From JAVVSR01 sp036654095 (lineage in GTDB: Bacteria; Bacillota; Clostridia; Christensenellales; CAG-917): DNA of 64,000 bases. This document shows positions 9,072-17,566 of the stretch, piece by piece. The stretch lies in contig JAVVSR010000001.1 of assembly GCA_036654095.1 (NCBI GenBank), forward strand, positions 248,001-312,000, written 5' to 3'. The translations under genes were made by a program, and so were the position numbers. The notes under the pieces are model-generated. The model was not told where the DNA came from. It was given only the letters and a program-made list of their open reading frames with translations, and did no database searches. Positions within the stretch are counted from its first letter, which is position 1. Every line of letters begins with the position of its first letter.

Positions 9072-10472
9072 CTAACCTTCAAGCATAGCTAGTATGCTTG
9101 CAAGATATGGCCTAACTTGCGATGGCTCAATAATATTATCAATAAAGCCGTCTTTTGCCGCAATAAACGGATTTCCTTCGCGCTCGGTATAGCTTGAAAC
9201 AAGTTTCTCGCGCGACTGAATAGGATTTTTAGATGCGCCAATTTCATCGAGATACAAAAAGTTTACAGCAGTGTCTGCCGTCAATGGAGCAACCGATGCT
9301 CCAGGGAAAGCTACAACATAGTCAAACCCAATACCTTTGCTAGCAAGTAATGCGTAAGATAAGCCAATAGCGCTTCCATATATAACCGAAATTTTGGGTA
9401 TTTGACTTAAAGCAATAGATAAAAATGCTTCAGACGCATTTGTAGTAACGCCATCTTGCTCACATTTTAAACAAGGTTTTGCACCTAAACTATCAACCAA
9501 TGAAACAAGCGGAATTTGAAAATTATCTAACAAATTTGTAAACGTTTTAATTTTTTTATAAGCCTTAAATCCAAGTTTCCCACCGTCAAGACTTCCGTCG
9601 GTTGCAACAATACCAACGCTTATGCCGTTAATCCTTGCAAGCGCAGTAACAACCTCTTTAGCTGACTCATTGTTCAATGAAATATAATCGCCATTGTCGC
9701 AAGTAGCTTTCAATAAACTTTCAAGCGAAACTTCGTTATTTAAAGTTTTTGTCGCGCGGTTTGCGTCATCTTCTGACGGAAGATTGCCCGACAATATACC
9801 AAAAATTTCACATAATTTTGTTTTTAGGTCAGAAATCCCACTGTAAGCCAATGTAGACACGCCATTTCTGCACGAATTTAACGCGCCAAACAAGTCTTTA
9901 GTTGGTAATTTTTCATCTGATTTAGCAGCCACAACATTTGGAGAGCTTAAACTAATCATACCATCTTTACCGTCAATAAGCACTATATCGGCAAGGCCGG
10001 CATATGCGCTCATAAGCCCTACTGACGAGCCTTTGATAACAGCGATGTGAGGTATATTTCCCTTCATTTCCGATGCAGCTTTGATAAGTTTTGCATATCC
10101 CTCAAGAACACCGACGCCTTCGCCTAAGCGCGCGCCAGCGCTGTCAATGACCGATATAAACGGCGTACCCGTTTTAATAGCCATTTTAATGCATTTCTCA
10201 ATTTTGTTGGCCTGAGCAATACTCATACTGCCCTTCATAACCTCAAAATTTTGAACAAAAATATAGACAGGCATATCCGCTAACGTCGCGTAACCTGTCA
10301 ACACTCCTTCCCCCTGCGCCTCTGTTCCGTCCAAAAAGCCTAGTCCTGCGGCAAAAGCATCGGTTTCAACAAAAGATTTTTTGTCAACAATACCCTCGAT
10401 GAAAGCTCGAACGCTTTTCGTGGCTTCGGTCAGCTTCGCCGAGTTATCCTTTAGCCTTGAAATAATGTCCAT
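9072..10472 (-). CDS. MmdA/PccB-type acyl-CoA carboxyltransferase
   Basis: A 466-residue carboxyltransferase of the crotonase-fold family (MmdA, GcdA, PccB, 12S transcarboxylase). Motifs are IDSAGARLGEGVGVLEGYAK in the N-terminal half, a second oxyanion-hole region around GSAIGLSYALLASKG, and the C-terminal DGFIDNIIEPSQVRPYLASI. It is about 40 residues shorter than typical MmdA. I placed the start at ATG 10472 because AAAGGAGG lies just before it; an upstream in-frame start has no ribosome binding site. It is the first gene of the operon. The likely substrate is a (methyl)malonyl-type CoA ester, but specificity is not readable here. Confidence 0.88.
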   Translation of the reverse strand: MDIISRLKDNSAKLTEATKSVRAFIEGIVDKKSFVETDAFAAGLGFLDGTEAQGEGVLTGYATLADMPVYIFVQNFEVMKGSMSIAQANKIEKCIKMAIKTGTPFISVIDSAGARLGEGVGVLEGYAKLIKAASEMKGNIPHIAVIKGSSVGLMSAYAGLADIVLIDGKDGMISLSSPNVVAAKSDEKLPTKDLFGALNSCRNGVSTLAYSGISDLKTKLCEIFGILSGNLPSEDDANRATKTLNNEVSLESLLKATCDNGDYISLNNESAKEVVTALARINGISVGIVATDGSLDGGKLGFKAYKKIKTFTNLLDNFQIPLVSLVDSLGAKPCLKCEQDGVTTNASEAFLSIALSQIPKISVIYGSAIGLSYALLASKGIGFDYVVAFPGASVAPLTADTAVNFLYLDEIGASKNPIQSREKLVSSYTEREGNPFIAAKDGFIDNIIEPSQVRPYLASILAMLEG

Positions 10473-10504
10473 TAAGACCTCCTTTAACTTGTTTCGGTAC
10501 ATAA

Positions 10505-10533
10505 ATTATATAATAGAACTTAGGGTTTTGCAA
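10505..10533 (-). promoter_or_regulatory. promoter of the decarboxylase operon
   Basis: TTGCAA (-35) and a perfect TATAAT (-10), separated by 17 bp, predict transcription starting near 10498, about 25 nt upstream of the first gene. Confidence 0.7.
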
Positions 10534-10585
10534 CTTAATATACAAACTTAGTGGTTTGTTAAATTATAGACTATTTTAAATAAAT

Positions 10586-10614
10586 AAAAAAACGGCAGAA
10601 TCTGCCGTTTTTTA
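10586..10614 (-). terminator. intrinsic terminator after rluB (bidirectional form)
   Basis: An AAACGGCAGA/TCTGCCGTTT perfect palindrome is flanked by A and T runs on both sides, so it can work in either direction. By position it ends the rluB transcript. Confidence 0.85.
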
Positions 10615-10684
10615 TGCATAAAGCTATCATTACTTGCTAAATTTCAAAAATATTTAAAATTCAATTTTCGATTTTAAATTTTTG

Positions 10685-11392
10685 CTACATCTTTTTTAAA
10701 TATTCAACTTCATAGTCTTTAAGGTAACGATACGCCCCGCGACCAAGCCCACCAAGGCGCAAATCACCAATAGACACGCGTTTTAAAAAGATAACATCAT
10801 AACCGATTACCTCAAACATCTTGCGGATTTGACGATTTTTACCCTCATAAATGGTAATTTCATAACTTGAAACGTTATCCTTTATTTCTTTAAGCCTAAT
10901 TTTACTGCGACGAGTCATAACGCCGTCAACTATAACACCCTTACGAATACGCGCTAAGTCACTTTCGGGAATTTCACCATCGATTTTAGCTAAATAAGTT
11001 TTTGGAATTTCATAGCTAGGGTGAGTTAAGCGTTGAGCGAGGTCACCATCATTAGTTAAAAGTAACAAACCTTCGCTATCAAAATCAAGCCGTCCAATCG
11101 AAAACAACCTTTTGTCTAAATCGACATAATCAAATATTGTTTTTCTATTAAATTCATCTGAAGCGGTACATACGCAACCCTTAGGTTTGTAAAGCATTAT
11201 GTAACTAAAATTAGTTTCGGGCTTGACGACATTGCCGTCAACCAAAACCGTATCATTATTTTCATTTATCGACATTCCAAGCGTGGTGACGACTTTGCCA
11301 TTGACGCTAACTCTGCCTTCTTCAATCAGCTTATCCGCGTTACGTCTTGAGCAAACACCCGAACTTGCAAGATATTTATTTATTCTAATCAT
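10685..11392 (-). CDS. rluB: RluB/RsuA-family rRNA pseudouridine synthase
   Basis: A 235-residue pseudouridine synthase of the RsuA/RluB/E/F family. An N-terminal S4 RNA-binding domain (MIRINKYLASSGVCSRRNAD) is followed by the catalytic domain with GRLDFDSEGLLLLTNDG (catalytic Asp in RLD) and the C-terminal GKNRQIRKMFEVIG motif. It probably modifies 23S rRNA in helix 90-92, as RluB does. It follows dacF by 1 bp, and ytfI-ytfJ-dacF-rluB plus scpAB is a common Firmicutes neighbourhood. Confidence 0.93.
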   Translation of the reverse strand: MIRINKYLASSGVCSRRNADKLIEEGRVSVNGKVVTTLGMSINENNDTVLVDGNVVKPETNFSYIMLYKPKGCVCTASDEFNRKTIFDYVDLDKRLFSIGRLDFDSEGLLLLTNDGDLAQRLTHPSYEIPKTYLAKIDGEIPESDLARIRKGVIVDGVMTRRSKIRLKEIKDNVSSYEITIYEGKNRQIRKMFEVIGYDVIFLKRVSIGDLRLGGLGRGAYRYLKDYEVEYLKKM

Positions 11393-11393
11393 A

Positions 11394-12551
11394 TTATTCC
11401 TTTAATTGCCACTGCTTATATTTGTTGTGACGGATACCAGTAACTTTATCTACACTGTGCATTGTATAGAATTTTTGACAAAAAATCAAGTAATTACCAA
11501 TATATATTTTTATATCGCCAACATATTGTCCATTTTCGACAGGCGCCGATATGCTATCGGGTAAGTTGACATCAATTTTCAACGACTTGTATTCGTCATC
11601 GGTTAAAGGGAACATGAAATCGCGGTCAGAATTTATCATAACACGTGGATATTTGCCCTTAATTACATTTAGTGTAGATATGTTATCGTTATCAACAATT
11701 TTACGCATTTTATAGCGAGAAAATGCGCTATTAAGCATCGACATACTATCATTCCACATATCGCCGTGATTTAAAACAACCGAAATTAACTGCATACCAC
11801 CGCGTTCAGCGGCTGATACTAAACATCTACCCGATTTTTTTGTAAAGCCTGTTTTAACTCCATTTGCGCCATCAAATAATCTTAGCATTTTATTTTTGTT
11901 GAAAAGTACCCTTGGAATTTCGCCTGATATTTTAATTTCTTTCGTCGATACAATTTCCTTAAATACATCATGTTCAAATGCGCGCGCAGTTATCAAAGCT
12001 AAGTCGTAAGCTGTCGTGTAATGGTTTTCATTGTGTAAACCGTGCGGATTTGTAAAATTACTGTTTTTTGCGCCACACTCTAGCGCTTTCTTGTTCATAA
12101 GTGAAACAAAATTTTCTGTTGTATCGCAAACTGCAAGCGACAACGCGACCGCGCTATCATTTCCCGACCGCAACATTAAACCATACAAAAGTTCTCGCAA
12201 AGAAAGTTCTTCGCCCTCAACAAGATATATTGACGAACCCTCTATCCCAACAGCTTGCTTGGGAATTTTAAATTTCGCGTCAAGATTATTTGCCGTTTCT
12301 ATAACGGTCAAAGCGGTCAAAATTTTTGTTGTGCTAGCCATCGGCAACCTAGCTTTATCGTTTTGCGAAAAAAGAACTCGTCTTGTACTTTGCTCAATTA
12401 CAACAGCCCCGCTACCACCGCTAGCATTTGCTACATATTTTTCATCATTATTTACAAAAAACATTGAAAAATTAATAATTATTGTTAAAACAACTAATAT
12501 TATTGTCGCTTTTGAACTACATCTAACGCGCTTTTTATTAAGTTTGTCCAT
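11394..12551 (-). CDS. dacF: D-alanyl-D-alanine carboxypeptidase (sporulation DacF type)
   Basis: A 385-residue S11-family low-molecular-weight penicillin-binding protein that trims the terminal D-Ala of peptidoglycan stem peptides. The SxxK motif is S73-TT-K76, SGN is at 129-131, and KTG is near 236 (GVKTGFT). An N-terminal signal anchor spans about residues 15-34. The start at 12551 lies inside the ytfJ coding region (52-bp overlap) but is supported by GAGGTGG 8 bases before it. Its neighbours ytfJ and ytfI match a spore-cortex role, by analogy with Bacillus DacF. Confidence 0.9.
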   Translation of the reverse strand: MDKLNKKRVRCSSKATIILVVLTIIINFSMFFVNNDEKYVANASGGSGAVVIEQSTRRVLFSQNDKARLPMASTTKILTALTVIETANNLDAKFKIPKQAVGIEGSSIYLVEGEELSLRELLYGLMLRSGNDSAVALSLAVCDTTENFVSLMNKKALECGAKNSNFTNPHGLHNENHYTTAYDLALITARAFEHDVFKEIVSTKEIKISGEIPRVLFNKNKMLRLFDGANGVKTGFTKKSGRCLVSAAERGGMQLISVVLNHGDMWNDSMSMLNSAFSRYKMRKIVDNDNISTLNVIKGKYPRVMINSDRDFMFPLTDDEYKSLKIDVNLPDSISAPVENGQYVGDIKIYIGNYLIFCQKFYTMHSVDKVTGIRHNKYKQWQLKE

Positions 12552-12877
12552 TTATCTTTTTCCACCTCTTTGTCGATTTTAATAAATTCAGTCTTTTCGC
12601 CACATACTAAAAAACCTATCGGAATTATCGAAACACCTGCTCCGCTTCCACCAAAACTATTTTGCTCGGGTTTTTGCAACTTTCCATTAAATTCGCTTCC
12701 ACCGCCAACAAATCCTAAGCTAACGCGCGATATTGGAATAATTATAGTTTCACGGTCAATATTTATCGGCTTGCCCACAACGTTATTTACATCAATTAAT
12801 GTTTTAAGATTTTCTAACGTTGAACGCAAAATAGCTTCAACTTGATTTTTACTTTCAGAACAACAATTTTCTGCCAT
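12500..12877 (-). CDS. ytfJ: GerW-family sporulation protein YtfJ
   Basis: A 125-residue member of the Spore_YtfJ (GerW) family. Typical features are a helical N-terminus, VVGKPI, the TIIIPISRVSLGFVGGGSEF region and a Gly-rich loop (FGGSGAGVSIIPIGFLV). In Bacillus the protein is made in the forespore and is needed for normal germination. Here it lies between ytfI and dacF, the usual Firmicutes arrangement. The 3' end overlaps dacF by 52 bp, which suggests coupled translation. Confidence 0.92.
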   Translation of the reverse strand: MAENCCSESKNQVEAILRSTLENLKTLIDVNNVVGKPINIDRETIIIPISRVSLGFVGGGSEFNGKLQKPEQNSFGGSGAGVSIIPIGFLVCGEKTEFIKIDKEVEKDKWTNLIKSALDVVQKRQ

Positions 12878-13049
12878 ATTTACTCCTTAACGTACCTGTA
12901 TTTGTATTGTTTAATAATTGTATTCTTATATAACAGCTTATAATTGAAAACATTTTATTAATTATTTAAAAATAAAATTAACGTAAACTTAATATAAATA
13001 TTTTATAGACTTTTTATAATAAAAAATATATTGTGTAATATCCGCGCTT

Positions 13050-13598
13050 TTATCCATTTTCAACATTCTTTTTGTATATTTTGTTTTTAATTAAAATCAC
13101 AATTAAGTCAAATACCGTAAATGTAAACTTGGTTTTAATATCTAGAGTGCCGCACGAAACATCATAGTTTGGATATGCTTTAAAACTATTTTGTTTTATA
13201 TTAAAAATATTTATAATTTGACCATAAATATTACGGATATTAGCAATCACCAACGCTGTATTATAGGCATCATTATTTGCGCCATATTTAAAATTAGAAT
13301 ATACACTTTTAACATTAAATTTATAAAATAAACTTAAAAAAATGTTTATTTTAAGTTTATTGTCAGTTTTTTTTGTACTTTTATTAACCGTTAAACCGTT
13401 TCTACCATTTATTGAATACATCAAACTTTCATTTTCAAAGTAAAGCCTAAGTTTTATTAAATTGTCCTTTAAAATCCCTATTTTTAAAATAACAGTTTTT
13501 CTATCTAAATCAAAGTATACCGATGTTGAAATCAATATCGGTGTAAATAAAATTAACGTTAATATTAATATAACAATAGCAATTAAAAAAACCGTCAT
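13050..13598 (-). CDS. ytfI: YtfI-like (DUF2953) membrane-anchored protein
   Basis: A protein of about 182 residues with one N-terminal membrane helix (MTVFLIAIVILILTLILF), followed by a basic, beta-rich domain. Position directly before ytfJ is the position of ytfI (DUF2953), and the size and topology fit; similarity by eye is modest. The start is uncertain: ATG at 13598 or an in-frame TTG at 13619, and neither has a ribosome binding site. Both candidate starts lie in a terminator-like hairpin (see the 13585-13628 entry). Function is unknown even in model species. Confidence 0.65.
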   Translation of the reverse strand: MTVFLIAIVILILTLILFTPILISTSVYFDLDRKTVILKIGILKDNLIKLRLYFENESLMYSINGRNGLTVNKSTKKTDNKLKINIFLSLFYKFNVKSVYSNFKYGANNDAYNTALVIANIRNIYGQIINIFNIKQNSFKAYPNYDVSCGTLDIKTKFTFTVFDLIVILIKNKIYKKNVENG

Positions 13599-13628
13599 AT
13601 AGATATTTTGTCTATACAACGGTTTTTT
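13585..13628 (-). terminator. terminator-like hairpin overlapping the ytfI start
   Basis: Read as minus-strand RNA, CCGUUGUAUAGA pairs with UCUAUAUGACGG over 12 bp, including two adjacent G-U wobbles, with a 7-base loop and a UUUUUUU run. The plus-strand version would carry two mismatches instead, so the structure is built for the minus strand. It is placed to end the lysA-M50-scpA-scpB transcript, yet it contains the ytfI start codon. Confidence 0.75.
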
Positions 13629-13717
13629 ATGTATTAATGTTTTAAATTCGCTAGTGACTTGAATAATAAAAAAATTTTATTAACAAATAATGTTTAAATT
13701 AAACAAATAAATATGTA

Positions 13718-14476
13718 CTAATTAAATTCCTCATAATCTTCATCTTTAAGAAAATCAGGTATTTCATCAAAATCCTCATTGTCTTCATTATTGTTTTCAT
13801 CAACATCTTGATTATCAATAGTTGCAGCGGCTTCTGCTTGGACAAGATTTTCGGCATTTCTTCCGCCGGTTACTATCAAATCAGGTTCTTCGTCAGAAAG
13901 TTTGTGGTCAAAATATAAGCTATCGCGATTAGTTGCATTGAAGTTTTGGTCAAGCCTTGTAATACGCTCAAGAACTTCTTTAAAGTCGGGTAAAGTGTCA
14001 ATAGATTCAATTTGAAATTTTCTTAAAAATTCTTCAGTTGTTCCAAATAGAATTGGGCGTCCAACTGCATCTTTGCGTCCCTTAACCTCAATTAGGTTAA
14101 TTTTCATAAGCATTGAAAGCGCGTAATCGGGGTCTTTACCCTTAATTTCCTCAATTTCAAGCCTAGTAATTGGTTGTTTGTACGCAACAATCGACAAAAC
14201 CTCAAGTAAACTTTGCGACAATGCTTTTTCGCGGATTGGAGTAAGCACTTCTGCGAGAGTGTCGCCATATTTTTGATTGGTTGAAAACTGCAATTTGTCG
14301 TTAAATGTAAGCAACAATATGCCACTATCGCCACTGTACTTTAATTTTAAGTCTTCAACAATCTTATTAAGTTCGCGCGTGGTAAGCGCGGGAATATGTT
14401 CAATTAAGTCTTTTTTTGACAGCGGTTCGCCCGATGCGAAAATCAATGCTTCAACTATTTCCTGAATATTTTGCAA
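13718..14476 (-). CDS. scpB: segregation and condensation protein B
   Basis: A 252-residue kleisin-associated winged-helix protein. ScpB dimers bind ScpA and SMC to form condensin. The two winged-helix units span about residues 1-160, with the conserved VVAYKQPITRLEIEEIKG-like stretch and VGRPILFGTTEEFL. Residues 195-252 form a long acidic tail (DNQDVDENNNEDNEDFDE), longer than in Bacillus. The start is TTG at 14476 with GAGGAGG upstream; it overlaps the scpA end by 26 bp, as is usual for this pair. Confidence 0.94.
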   Translation of the reverse strand: MQNIQEIVEALIFASGEPLSKKDLIEHIPALTTRELNKIVEDLKLKYSGDSGILLLTFNDKLQFSTNQKYGDTLAEVLTPIREKALSQSLLEVLSIVAYKQPITRLEIEEIKGKDPDYALSMLMKINLIEVKGRKDAVGRPILFGTTEEFLRKFQIESIDTLPDFKEVLERITRLDQNFNATNRDSLYFDHKLSDEEPDLIVTGGRNAENLVQAEAAATIDNQDVDENNNEDNEDFDEIPDFLKDEDYEEFN

Positions 14477-15350
14477 GTTCCTTTTCCTCCTCTGAAATGA
14501 TTATTGGAGCCTCAATACCTTCCCTTAGACAAATTTCAATATTAGAAAAAGCCTCATTTTGCACAACGGTGATAACTTGCCGCTTAAGCAGTTCCAACAT
14601 TGCTAAAAAGGTATTTATTGCTTCAAGTTTATTGAAATCGTCTTCAAGTAAGTCAAATAACATAACCTTTTTTTCTTCAAAAACACGCTGGCTTATGTAA
14701 TTCATTCGATTTGAAACCGAAAACCGTTCCTTCATTATTTTTTTCGGAATAGCCTGTTGTTCCTTTCTTTCTATGCGGTGCATAAGCATAGCGTACGCAT
14801 CAAGCATCTTTCCAAAATCGAAATCTTTAATTGCAATACGATAATCCTCGTCAGTATAGACGGGTAACCTATAAAAACGATTAATAGTTTCAAGTCCGCG
14901 CAATTTTTCAGCCATCTGCTTAAACATCTCATACTCTTGCAAACGCCTAATTAAGCTGTCGCCCGGCAATTCACCTGTTTCAATTTCGGCCTGCTCGGTT
15001 GGTATTAAACGCTTAGATTTGTATTCAATAAGCTCGGCCGCCATCGAAATAAAATCGCCCGCATACTCAATTTCACTTTCGTCCCAATCTTGAAGTGGTT
15101 TAATAATATCTAAATATTGCTGAGTTATATCGGCTACAAATATCTCCTCAATTTGAATTCTGTTGCGTTTAATCAAATACAACAACAAGTCAAGAGGCCC
15201 TTCATATAACGATAAATCAAAACGATAATCTTTTTTGTTTTCAAAAACGTCATCATCGTCGCCGTACAGCAAACTTTCAACAGCAATTACTCTGCCGTCA
15301 ACCACGCGAAAATACTCATCATCTTTTTTTGAAAACTTTTTGATATCCAT
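14451..15350 (-). CDS. scpA: segregation and condensation protein A
   Basis: A 299-residue kleisin subunit of SMC-ScpAB condensin. The conserved YEGPLDLLLYLIKRNRI segment of the N-terminal SMC-binding domain begins near residue 47, and a C-terminal winged helix follows the FxAMLELLKRQ stretch. An N-terminal extension of about 40 residues (DIKKFSKKDDEYFRVVDG...) precedes the conserved part. I chose ATG 15350 because it forms a TAATG junction with the preceding M50 protease gene and has GGAGTAGG upstream. Confidence 0.94.
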   Translation of the reverse strand: MDIKKFSKKDDEYFRVVDGRVIAVESLLYGDDDDVFENKKDYRFDLSLYEGPLDLLLYLIKRNRIQIEEIFVADITQQYLDIIKPLQDWDESEIEYAGDFISMAAELIEYKSKRLIPTEQAEIETGELPGDSLIRRLQEYEMFKQMAEKLRGLETINRFYRLPVYTDEDYRIAIKDFDFGKMLDAYAMLMHRIERKEQQAIPKKIMKERFSVSNRMNYISQRVFEEKKVMLFDLLEDDFNKLEAINTFLAMLELLKRQVITVVQNEAFSNIEICLREGIEAPIIISEEEKELAKYSGNS

Positions 15351-16072
15351 TAAAAGCCTACTCCGACAAATATTGTACCCCAAATTGCCTGAAATATTTT
15401 ATTGATAAGATTTTGTACAGCTGAAAAATACAAACTGAATATATCCCATTGCGCGGGTAAAAAACTGCTTATTATCAATACGCCAAGCAAAATAAACGAG
15501 CCATAATGATACATAAATTTCACATAGCCATTGGTTGGCTTTGTAAAACTTTCAACAACTCGAAAACCGTCAAGCGGATAAATTGGTAAAATATTAAACG
15601 CAATCAGCGAGCCATTTAACATAACCGAAATATAGAAAAAGTAATATAGTAATTTGTAAATTACGGTAAAAATCGTGGAATTTAAAACCGCTTGTTCGGG
15701 TATTAACAGCAACAAACAGAGTATGCCAAACGATAAAAATGCCACAACAAAATTCATTATCACGCCTGCAATCGCCGTCGTGAATATACCAACTTTTTTA
15801 TTTTCAAAATTGCTTGAATTAATTGGCACGGGCTTTGCCCAACCAAAGCCAACAAAAACAAACATTAAAAGCCCAATCGGGTCAAAGTGCGCGCGTGGAT
15901 TAAGCGTAAGCCTACCCTGAAGTTTGGCGGTTAAGTCGCCATTTTTTAAAGCAACCCAAGCGTGCGCCCATTCGTGAAGCATAATTGCAAACATAGCCGC
16001 TCCAACAAATGCTACTAAAAAAATAAACTTGTCCTGAATGGACATATTTGAACCTAAAATATTAAATATCAT
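15350..16072 (-). CDS. M50 site-2 protease family membrane metalloprotease
   Basis: A 240-residue membrane protein of the short YwhC/SpoIVFB-like M50 type. The zinc motif is H33-EWA-H37 in the second helix, and the third ligand lies in LPIYPLDG near the C-terminal half. About six hydrophobic segments are present. Such proteins cut substrates within the membrane. The natural substrate is unknown; the scpAB-lysA neighbourhood is frequent in Clostridia and does not identify it. The start overlaps the lysA stop (ATGA), with AAAGGA upstream. Confidence 0.88.
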   Translation of the reverse strand: MIFNILGSNMSIQDKFIFLVAFVGAAMFAIMLHEWAHAWVALKNGDLTAKLQGRLTLNPRAHFDPIGLLMFVFVGFGWAKPVPINSSNFENKKVGIFTTAIAGVIMNFVVAFLSFGILCLLLLIPEQAVLNSTIFTVIYKLLYYFFYISVMLNGSLIAFNILPIYPLDGFRVVESFTKPTNGYVKFMYHYGSFILLGVLIISSFLPAQWDIFSLYFSAVQNLINKIFQAIWGTIFVGVGF

Positions 16073-17412
16073 TTTTTATCCTTTAAATTGCGTTCATTAA
16101 GCCAAGATGGAACGCATTGATTTCGTATTAAATCGTCATAAGTTTGCGGACGAACAATAAATTCAGCCTTGCCATTCAAAACCAAAACTACTGGCGGAAC
16201 AAAATTGCCATTATAATTGCTGCTCATTGAATAGTTGTACGCGCCAGTGGAAAACACTGCCATAATATCACCGCGTTCAGGCGGTTGTAAACTAACATCT
16301 TTCGATATTATATCACCGCTTTCGCAACACTTCCCGGCAATAGTAACAATTTCAGTTTGCTTTTCTAAAGCGCGATTAGCAATAGTCGCGCTATACTTTG
16401 CGCCATACAATGCAAACCTCGGATTTTCAAACATTCCGCCATCAATCGATACATATTTTCGTACATTAGGTATATTTTTAATTGAACCTACTGTGTACAA
16501 AGTCACTCCTGCCTCGCCTACCAACGCGCGACCGGGTTCTAAAATCAATTTAGGCTTAACTAACCCCTTGTCAGATATACACATCAACACCTTTTTACAA
16601 ATTGTCGATATATAATTGCAATACAATTCAGGATTACACTGCACGTCTTCATTAGTATATGTAACACCAAATCCACCGCCTAAGTTAATCGCTTCACACG
16701 AAATGCCTCTATCTGAAAGCCTTTTCATATAATTAGTCAAAATATCAATGGCTAAAATAAACGGTTCGGTATCGAAAATTTGCGAACCAATGTGAATATG
16801 TAAACCATAAAAATATAAGTTTGTATAATTTCGTATTTTATCAATAATCTCGTCCAATTTTGGATTGTCAATTTGAATACCAAATTTACTGTCAACATTA
16901 GCAGTTTGTATAAACTCGTGAGTATGCGCCTCGACACCGGGGTTTACTCGTATCATAATACGCTGAACTCTATTATATTTTTTTGCAAGGTTATTAATGT
17001 AAATAAGCTCATCTTCGCTTTCAATAACGATAGTGCCAATTCCATTTTTAATTGCAAGGTCAAGTTCGTCAAGCCCTTTATTGTTGCCGTGAAAAAAAGC
17101 ATTTTCCAAATTAAAACCAGCGCGTAAAGCGGTATAGGCTTCGCCACCCGAAACGATATCGGTTGATAATCCCAAATCCTTAAGCAACGCGTACATAGCT
17201 ACGCAAGAAAATGCTTTTGATGCAAACGCTACCTCGCTGTTGCCATATACGTCAAGCAAAGTTTGTTTGTAGATAGAAGCAACTTCACGAATATACGCCT
17301 CGTCCATAATATATAGCGGAGTGCCATAAGCATTGGCAAGTTCAACCGCATCGCAACCGCCAATTTCAAGATGACCTAGCTTATTTATTTTTAACGTTTC
17401 TCTAGTATTCAT
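16069..17412 (-). CDS. lysA: diaminopimelate decarboxylase
   Basis: A 447-residue fold-III PLP enzyme that converts meso-diaminopimelate to lysine. The PLP lysine is K66 in VAFASKAFSC. The HIGSQI and NLGGGFGV motifs and the substrate-binding CESGDIIS and GAYNYSMSSNYNG regions are present. Length is standard. It is the first gene of lysA-M50-scpA-scpB, with a very good promoter 29-57 bp upstream. Confidence 0.96.
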   Translation of the reverse strand: MNTRETLKINKLGHLEIGGCDAVELANAYGTPLYIMDEAYIREVASIYKQTLLDVYGNSEVAFASKAFSCVAMYALLKDLGLSTDIVSGGEAYTALRAGFNLENAFFHGNNKGLDELDLAIKNGIGTIVIESEDELIYINNLAKKYNRVQRIMIRVNPGVEAHTHEFIQTANVDSKFGIQIDNPKLDEIIDKIRNYTNLYFYGLHIHIGSQIFDTEPFILAIDILTNYMKRLSDRGISCEAINLGGGFGVTYTNEDVQCNPELYCNYISTICKKVLMCISDKGLVKPKLILEPGRALVGEAGVTLYTVGSIKNIPNVRKYVSIDGGMFENPRFALYGAKYSATIANRALEKQTEIVTIAGKCCESGDIISKDVSLQPPERGDIMAVFSTGAYNYSMSSNYNGNFVPPVVLVLNGKAEFIVRPQTYDDLIRNQCVPSWLNERNLKDKK

Positions 17413-17440
17413 AATACCTCAAAATAAAATTATGTAATTT

Positions 17441-17469
17441 ATTTTAACAAAATTGCGACACAATGTCAA
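17441..17469 (-). promoter_or_regulatory. vegetative promoter of the lysA operon
   Basis: A perfect TTGACA (-35), a 17-bp spacer and TAAAAT (-10), with an extended TG motif (TGTTAAAAT), lie 29 bp upstream of lysA. Confidence 0.8.
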
Positions 17470-17511
17470 TATAAATATACTAATGTAAAAAACATTGTAA
17501 CATAACATAAA

Positions 17512-17538
17512 AATAAAGGCGGAATTTCCGCCTTTATT
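17512..17538 (-). terminator. intrinsic terminator after the second carboxypeptidase gene
   Basis: A 13-bp perfect palindromic stem, AATAAAGGCGGAA paired with TTCCGCCTTTATT, flanked by A/T runs, lies 29 bp past the stop at 17567. Confidence 0.82.
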
Positions 17539-17566
17539 AAACAAATGCTATTTTGTAGTTAAACGT

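Noticed and set aside
16752..17147. Short open frames within lysA on both strands.
   Set aside because: They are in the shadow of the well-supported lysA frame, which carries all family motifs.
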